Part shown: positions 21,312 through 23,922 of the stretch, piece after piece | Position numbering within the stretch: position 1 is the first letter of the stretch | Layout: every line of letters starts with the position of its first letter | NCBI GenBank assembly: GCA_038212405.1 | Contig: JBBQUN010000039.1 | Location: 1-23,922 of the forward strand | DNA length: 23,922 nucleotides | Origin: JBBQUN01 sp038212405 | Lineage (GTDB): Bacteria; Actinomycetota; Acidimicrobiia; Acidimicrobiales; SZUA-35 | Direction: 5' to 3' | Position numbers and translations under genes: made by a program | Notes under the pieces: generated by a model | Told to the model about the DNA's origin: nothing | Databases searched by the model: none | The model's input: only the letters and a program-made list of their open reading frames with translations

Positions 21312-21856
21312 GAGGGGAACGGTAACGACTCAGGCCACGCTTCGCGTAGTCGTAGCCAGGTATCACGCAACGTCATCGGCAGAACCCGGGTCTCGGCCAC
21401 TGCCGTCATGAAGTTGGTGTCGGCGTTCCACCGAGGAACGACGTGGACGTGAAGATGATCGGGCTCGGATCCCCCACCAGCGGTGCCCTCGTTGAGCCCG
21501 ACGTTGAGCCCTTGCGGTCGAAAGGCTTTTTGTACTGCATGCGAAGCGAGTCGAACGGTCCGCCACAGCTCGTCATAGGTGGCAGCATCGAGTCGGTCGA
21601 GACCCTTGGCCTTGGCGATCGGCAGCACCATGCAATGACCCGACGTGTAGGGATAGACGTTGAGGACACAGAAGGTCCGCTCGCCTCGCCACACGATGTA
21701 GGTCTCGTCATCGGGTAGGCCCGACTGTTCGATCGCCTCGAACAACGATGTGCCAGGAACCCGAGCCGGTTCGTTGAGCGGTTGCCCATCGGCCGCATTG
21801 CCAGTGCCGAAGGATGCCAACTTCCAGCCGGCCCAGAGACGATCCAGCTCAGCCAC
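21308..21856 (-). CDS. HIT-family protein, AP4A phosphorylase-like
   Basis: Nucleotide-binding protein of the histidine-triad superfamily. 182 residues from the GTG at 21856. Seen: VLNVYPYTSGHCMVLP, FRPQGLNVGLNEGTAGGG, and the triad HLHVHVVPRW (H134, H136, H138), closely resembling M. tuberculosis Rv2613c, reported to be a diadenosine tetraphosphate phosphorylase, and in the same place between thrS and the PIM genes. Cleavage of AP4A, a by-product of aminoacyl-tRNA synthetases, fits the thrS neighbour; this is inference from family and context. The start is in the last of three 16-bp tandem repeats and has no Shine-Dalgarno. The stop overlaps the next gene by four bases. Confidence 0.92.
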   Translation of the reverse strand: MAELDRLWAGWKLASFGTGNAADGQPLNEPARVPGTSLFEAIEQSGLPDDETYIVWRGERTFCVLNVYPYTSGHCMVLPIAKAKGLDRLDAATYDELWRTVRLASHAVQKAFRPQGLNVGLNEGTAGGGSEPDHLHVHVVPRWNADTNFMTAVAETRVLPMTLRDTWLRLREAWPESLPFPS

Positions 21857-21900
21857 GATCGTCAGTGCCCACGATTGTCAGTGCCCACGATTGTCAACTC
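21853..21900. repeat. Three 16-bp tandem repeats across the HIT gene start
   Basis: Units CCACGATCGTCAGTGC (21853-21868), CCACGATTGTCAGTGC (21869-21884) and CCACGATTGTCAACTC (21885-21900) follow without gaps and share the first 12 bases except one change. They fill most of the 52-bp thrS-HIT spacer and include the GTG start. The coding strand of each unit carries TGACAATCGTGG or a one-base variant; the outermost reads TTGACA, resembling a -35. Confidence 0.85.
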
Positions 21901-21908
21901 CATGGCTC

Positions 21909-23879
21909 TCAGGCGTGGCTCTCGATATCGGCCTGGACTCGGGCGATGAAATCGTCGATCGGTACGTTGCGCTCGACATCGCCGCCCCGTGGATTCACCC
22001 CGGCCGTGTCGGCCTCGACGTCGTCACCACCGACCACGAGGACGTAAGGCACCTTGTGAGTCTTGCCGTTGCGGATGCGTTTGCCGAGCTGGTCACCAAC
22101 AACGACCTCGGAACGCAACCCGAGACCGGTGAATCGGTCGTTGAGCCGGTTGGCGTACTCGATGTGATCATCTGACACCGGCAGCACCTGGACCTGGGTG
22201 GGTGCAAGCCACACCGGGAACGCCCCGGCGAAGTGTTCGACCAGTACACCGAAGAATCGCTCGACCGAACCAAAGAGCGCCCGATGCAACATGACCGGAC
22301 GGTGGGCAGCCCCATCGTCTCCGATGTACTCCAGTTCGAATCGCTCAGGCAGGTTGAAGTCGTACTGAATCGTCGACAACTGCCAGGCCCGACCAATGGC
22401 ATCTCGCACCTTGATATCGATCTTCGGTCCGTAGAACGCGCCGCCACCCTCGTCGACCTCGTACGGGATCGCCTCGGCAATCAGCGCGTCTCGCAGATGC
22501 TCGATGGCATTGTTCCAGCCCTCATCGGTACCAACGGACTTCTCGGGCGGGCGAGTCGACAACATGGCCTCGAACTCCTCGAACCCGAAGGCACGGAGAA
22601 CCGACAGCACGAACCCGAGCAGGCTTCGGATCTCACCGTTCGCTTGTTCCTCGGTGCAATAGATGTGGCTGTCGTCTTGGGTGAAACCACGAATGCGAAG
22701 CAACCCATGTAACGCTCCAGAGAGCTCGTAGCGATACACGGTGCCCAGCTCGAAGAGCCGCAGGGGCAGTTCTCGATAGGACCGCTGGCGCGATTTGTAC
22801 ACCAGGTTGTGCATCGGGCAGTTCATTGGTTTCGGGTAGTACTTGCCGTTGTCCATCTCCATCGGCGGGTACATGGAGTCGGCGTAGAAGTCGAGGTGAC
22901 CGGAGATCTCGAACAGCTTTGCGTTGGCCAGATGCGGGGTGTACGCAAACTCGTAGCCGCCATTCTGGTGACGGTCGCGTGAGTAGTCCTCCATCAGCTT
23001 GCGCACCACCGCACCCTTGGGATGCCACACCGCCAGCCCGCCGCCGAGTTCGGAGGGGAACGACAAGAGATCGAGCTCGTTGGCCAGTTTGCGGTGATCA
23101 CGCAGCGCCGCTTGCTCGAGCCGATCGAGGTGCTCCGCCAGCGCCTTCTTCGAGTCCCACGCGGTGCCGTAGATACGTTGGAGCATCGGGTTCTTCTCGC
23201 TGCCACGCCAGTAGGCCCCGGCAACGCTCATGAGTTTGAAGTGGCCGAGGTGGCCGGTGTGGGGAACGTGCGGGCCGACGCACATGTCGACGAAGGCATC
23301 GGTGTTGCGGTAGAAGCTGATGATGTCGCCGCCGGCCTCGGTGGCCAGCTCGTCATCAGCAGCAAGCCCGCCGCCTCCGCCCGACACGGCGTCGATGATG
23401 CTCTGTTTGTAGGGATGCGCCGCCATGAGTTCGAGCGCGTCAGCCGGGGTGGCCTCAGTCCGTACGAACGGCTGCCGAGCCTTGATGATCTCGCGCATCT
23501 TGGCATCGATCGCAGCCAAGTCGTCGTCGGAGAAGGTGGCCTTCGCCGGCAGTTCGAAGTCGTAGTAGAAGCCGTCGGCGATGGCTGGGCCAATGGCGAA
23601 GGTGGCACCGGGGTACAGCTCGAGCACTGCCTGTGCGAGCACATGGGCAGTCGAGTGCCGGATGGTGTGCAGCCCCTCGGGTGCACTCGGGGTGACGATG
23701 GCAACGGTCTGACCGTCGGCGAGCGGCACGTCGAGATCTTGCTCGTCTCCGTCGACCACGGCGATCAGGGCATCTTTGGCCAGGCGGCTGCCGATGCTCA
23801 TGGCGAGGTCGGCCGCTGTCGACCCCTCGGGGAGGGATCGAACAGATTCGTCGGGAAGTTTCACGCTGATCTCGGACAC
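21909..23879 (-). CDS. thrS: Threonine--tRNA ligase
   Basis: Charges tRNA-Thr with threonine. 656 residues, normal. Seen: the N-terminal TGS domain (about 1-62), the editing domain with HSTAH (H75, H79) and CVGPH (C200, H204), the class II core with PMNCPMH (Cys354), DDSHIYC (H405) and VMLHRALFGS (H532), which together bind the catalytic zinc, and the C-terminal anticodon-binding domain (LAPTQVQVLPVSDDH, GKRIRNGKTHKVPYVLVVG). A Gly-rich insert (SGGGGGLAAD, about 166-175) sits in the editing domain. The start is GTG at 23879, 7 bases after TAGACT, without a Shine-Dalgarno. It heads thrS-HIT-membrane protein. Confidence 0.98.
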   Translation of the reverse strand: MSEISVKLPDESVRSLPEGSTAADLAMSIGSRLAKDALIAVVDGDEQDLDVPLADGQTVAIVTPSAPEGLHTIRHSTAHVLAQAVLELYPGATFAIGPAIADGFYYDFELPAKATFSDDDLAAIDAKMREIIKARQPFVRTEATPADALELMAAHPYKQSIIDAVSGGGGGLAADDELATEAGGDIISFYRNTDAFVDMCVGPHVPHTGHLGHFKLMSVAGAYWRGSEKNPMLQRIYGTAWDSKKALAEHLDRLEQAALRDHRKLANELDLLSFPSELGGGLAVWHPKGAVVRKLMEDYSRDRHQNGGYEFAYTPHLANAKLFEISGHLDFYADSMYPPMEMDNGKYYPKPMNCPMHNLVYKSRQRSYRELPLRLFELGTVYRYELSGALHGLLRIRGFTQDDSHIYCTEEQANGEIRSLLGFVLSVLRAFGFEEFEAMLSTRPPEKSVGTDEGWNNAIEHLRDALIAEAIPYEVDEGGGAFYGPKIDIKVRDAIGRAWQLSTIQYDFNLPERFELEYIGDDGAAHRPVMLHRALFGSVERFFGVLVEHFAGAFPVWLAPTQVQVLPVSDDHIEYANRLNDRFTGLGLRSEVVVGDQLGKRIRNGKTHKVPYVLVVGGDDVEADTAGVNPRGGDVERNVPIDDFIARVQADIESHA

Positions 23880-23886
23880 GGCGCAA

Positions 23887-23892
23887 AGTCTA
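23887..23892 (-). promoter_or_regulatory. Possible -10 element (TAGACT) of thrS
   Basis: TAGACT ends 7 bases before the thrS GTG, with no Shine-Dalgarno. Only 30 bases lie upstream before the window ends. There is no sign of a T-box in what is visible. Confidence 0.45.
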
Positions 23893-23922
23893 CGGCTCGA
23901 ATCTCGGCGGGGACTGCCATTT

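Noticed and set aside
21853..21900. 16-bp repeats as a CRISPR array or replication iterons
   Set aside because: There are no spacers, the unit is too short and lies directly on a gene start; no replication gene is nearby.
21862..21905. 13-codon frame ATG at 21903-21905 as a leader peptide gene
   Set aside because: It has no ribosome site and its content is fixed by the repeats; no attenuator hairpins follow.
23880..23922. T-box or other riboswitch upstream of thrS
   Set aside because: Only 43 bases are visible, the -10 hexamer sits 7 bases before the start, and no leader structure can be seen.

Overview
This 23.9 kb window is GC-rich, densely packed bacterial DNA from an actinomycete. Its backbone follows the order I recall from Mycobacterium tuberculosis (thrS, HIT protein, pgsA1, patA, pimA, then pdxS, pdxT, yebC, then ruvC, ruvA, ruvB, then yajC, secD, secF, relA), with queA and tgt inserted between ruvB and yajC. 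Ser/Thr-rich linkers in exported proteins, several GTG starts and the absence of mycobacterial neighbours such as apt suggest a deep-branching group such as Acidimicrobiia. The phylum call is firm; the class is an inference.

Layout from left to right: on the minus strand lie relA (cut by the left edge), secF, secD, yajC, tgt, queA, ruvB, ruvA and ruvC (1-9850). A plus-strand cassette of unknown substrate follows: a cytochrome P450 and a two-gene ABC-2 exporter (9889-13069). Next, on the minus strand, come a possible decayed LPxTG surface-protein gene, yebC, pdxT and pdxS (13037-15551), then a DUF3048 lipoprotein, an HtpX-like M48 protein without its zinc motif, pimA, patA and pgsA (15655-20213). 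A plus-strand gene of unknown function (20272-20775) is followed by a minus-strand membrane protein, a HIT phosphorylase-like gene and thrS (20799-23879). There is no gene-free stretch over 300 bases, and I saw no tRNA, rRNA, CRISPR array or insertion sequence.

How the genes work together: relA handles the stringent response; SecD, SecF and YajC assist protein export; Tgt and QueA act in successive steps of queuosine synthesis in tRNA; RuvABC process Holliday junctions; PdxS and PdxT form PLP synthase; PgsA, PatA and PimA start phosphatidylinositol mannoside synthesis.

The points most worth following are: (i) a Tgt that has lost the three zinc cysteines; (ii) an M48 protease homologue that has lost HExxH, translationally coupled to a DUF3048 lipoprotein; (iii) a TANNNT hexamer 6-7 bases before eight start codons that mostly head transcription units and lack a Shine-Dalgarno, suggesting leaderless mRNAs; (iv) an 8-bp inverted repeat between two divergent promoters; (v) several small tandem duplications at gene ends or in linkers; and (vi) a promoterless LPFTG sorting-signal remnant between convergent genes. 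No wholly new multi-gene system is evident; the pseudoprotease/DUF3048 pair and the P450/ABC cassette are the best candidates for undescribed biology.
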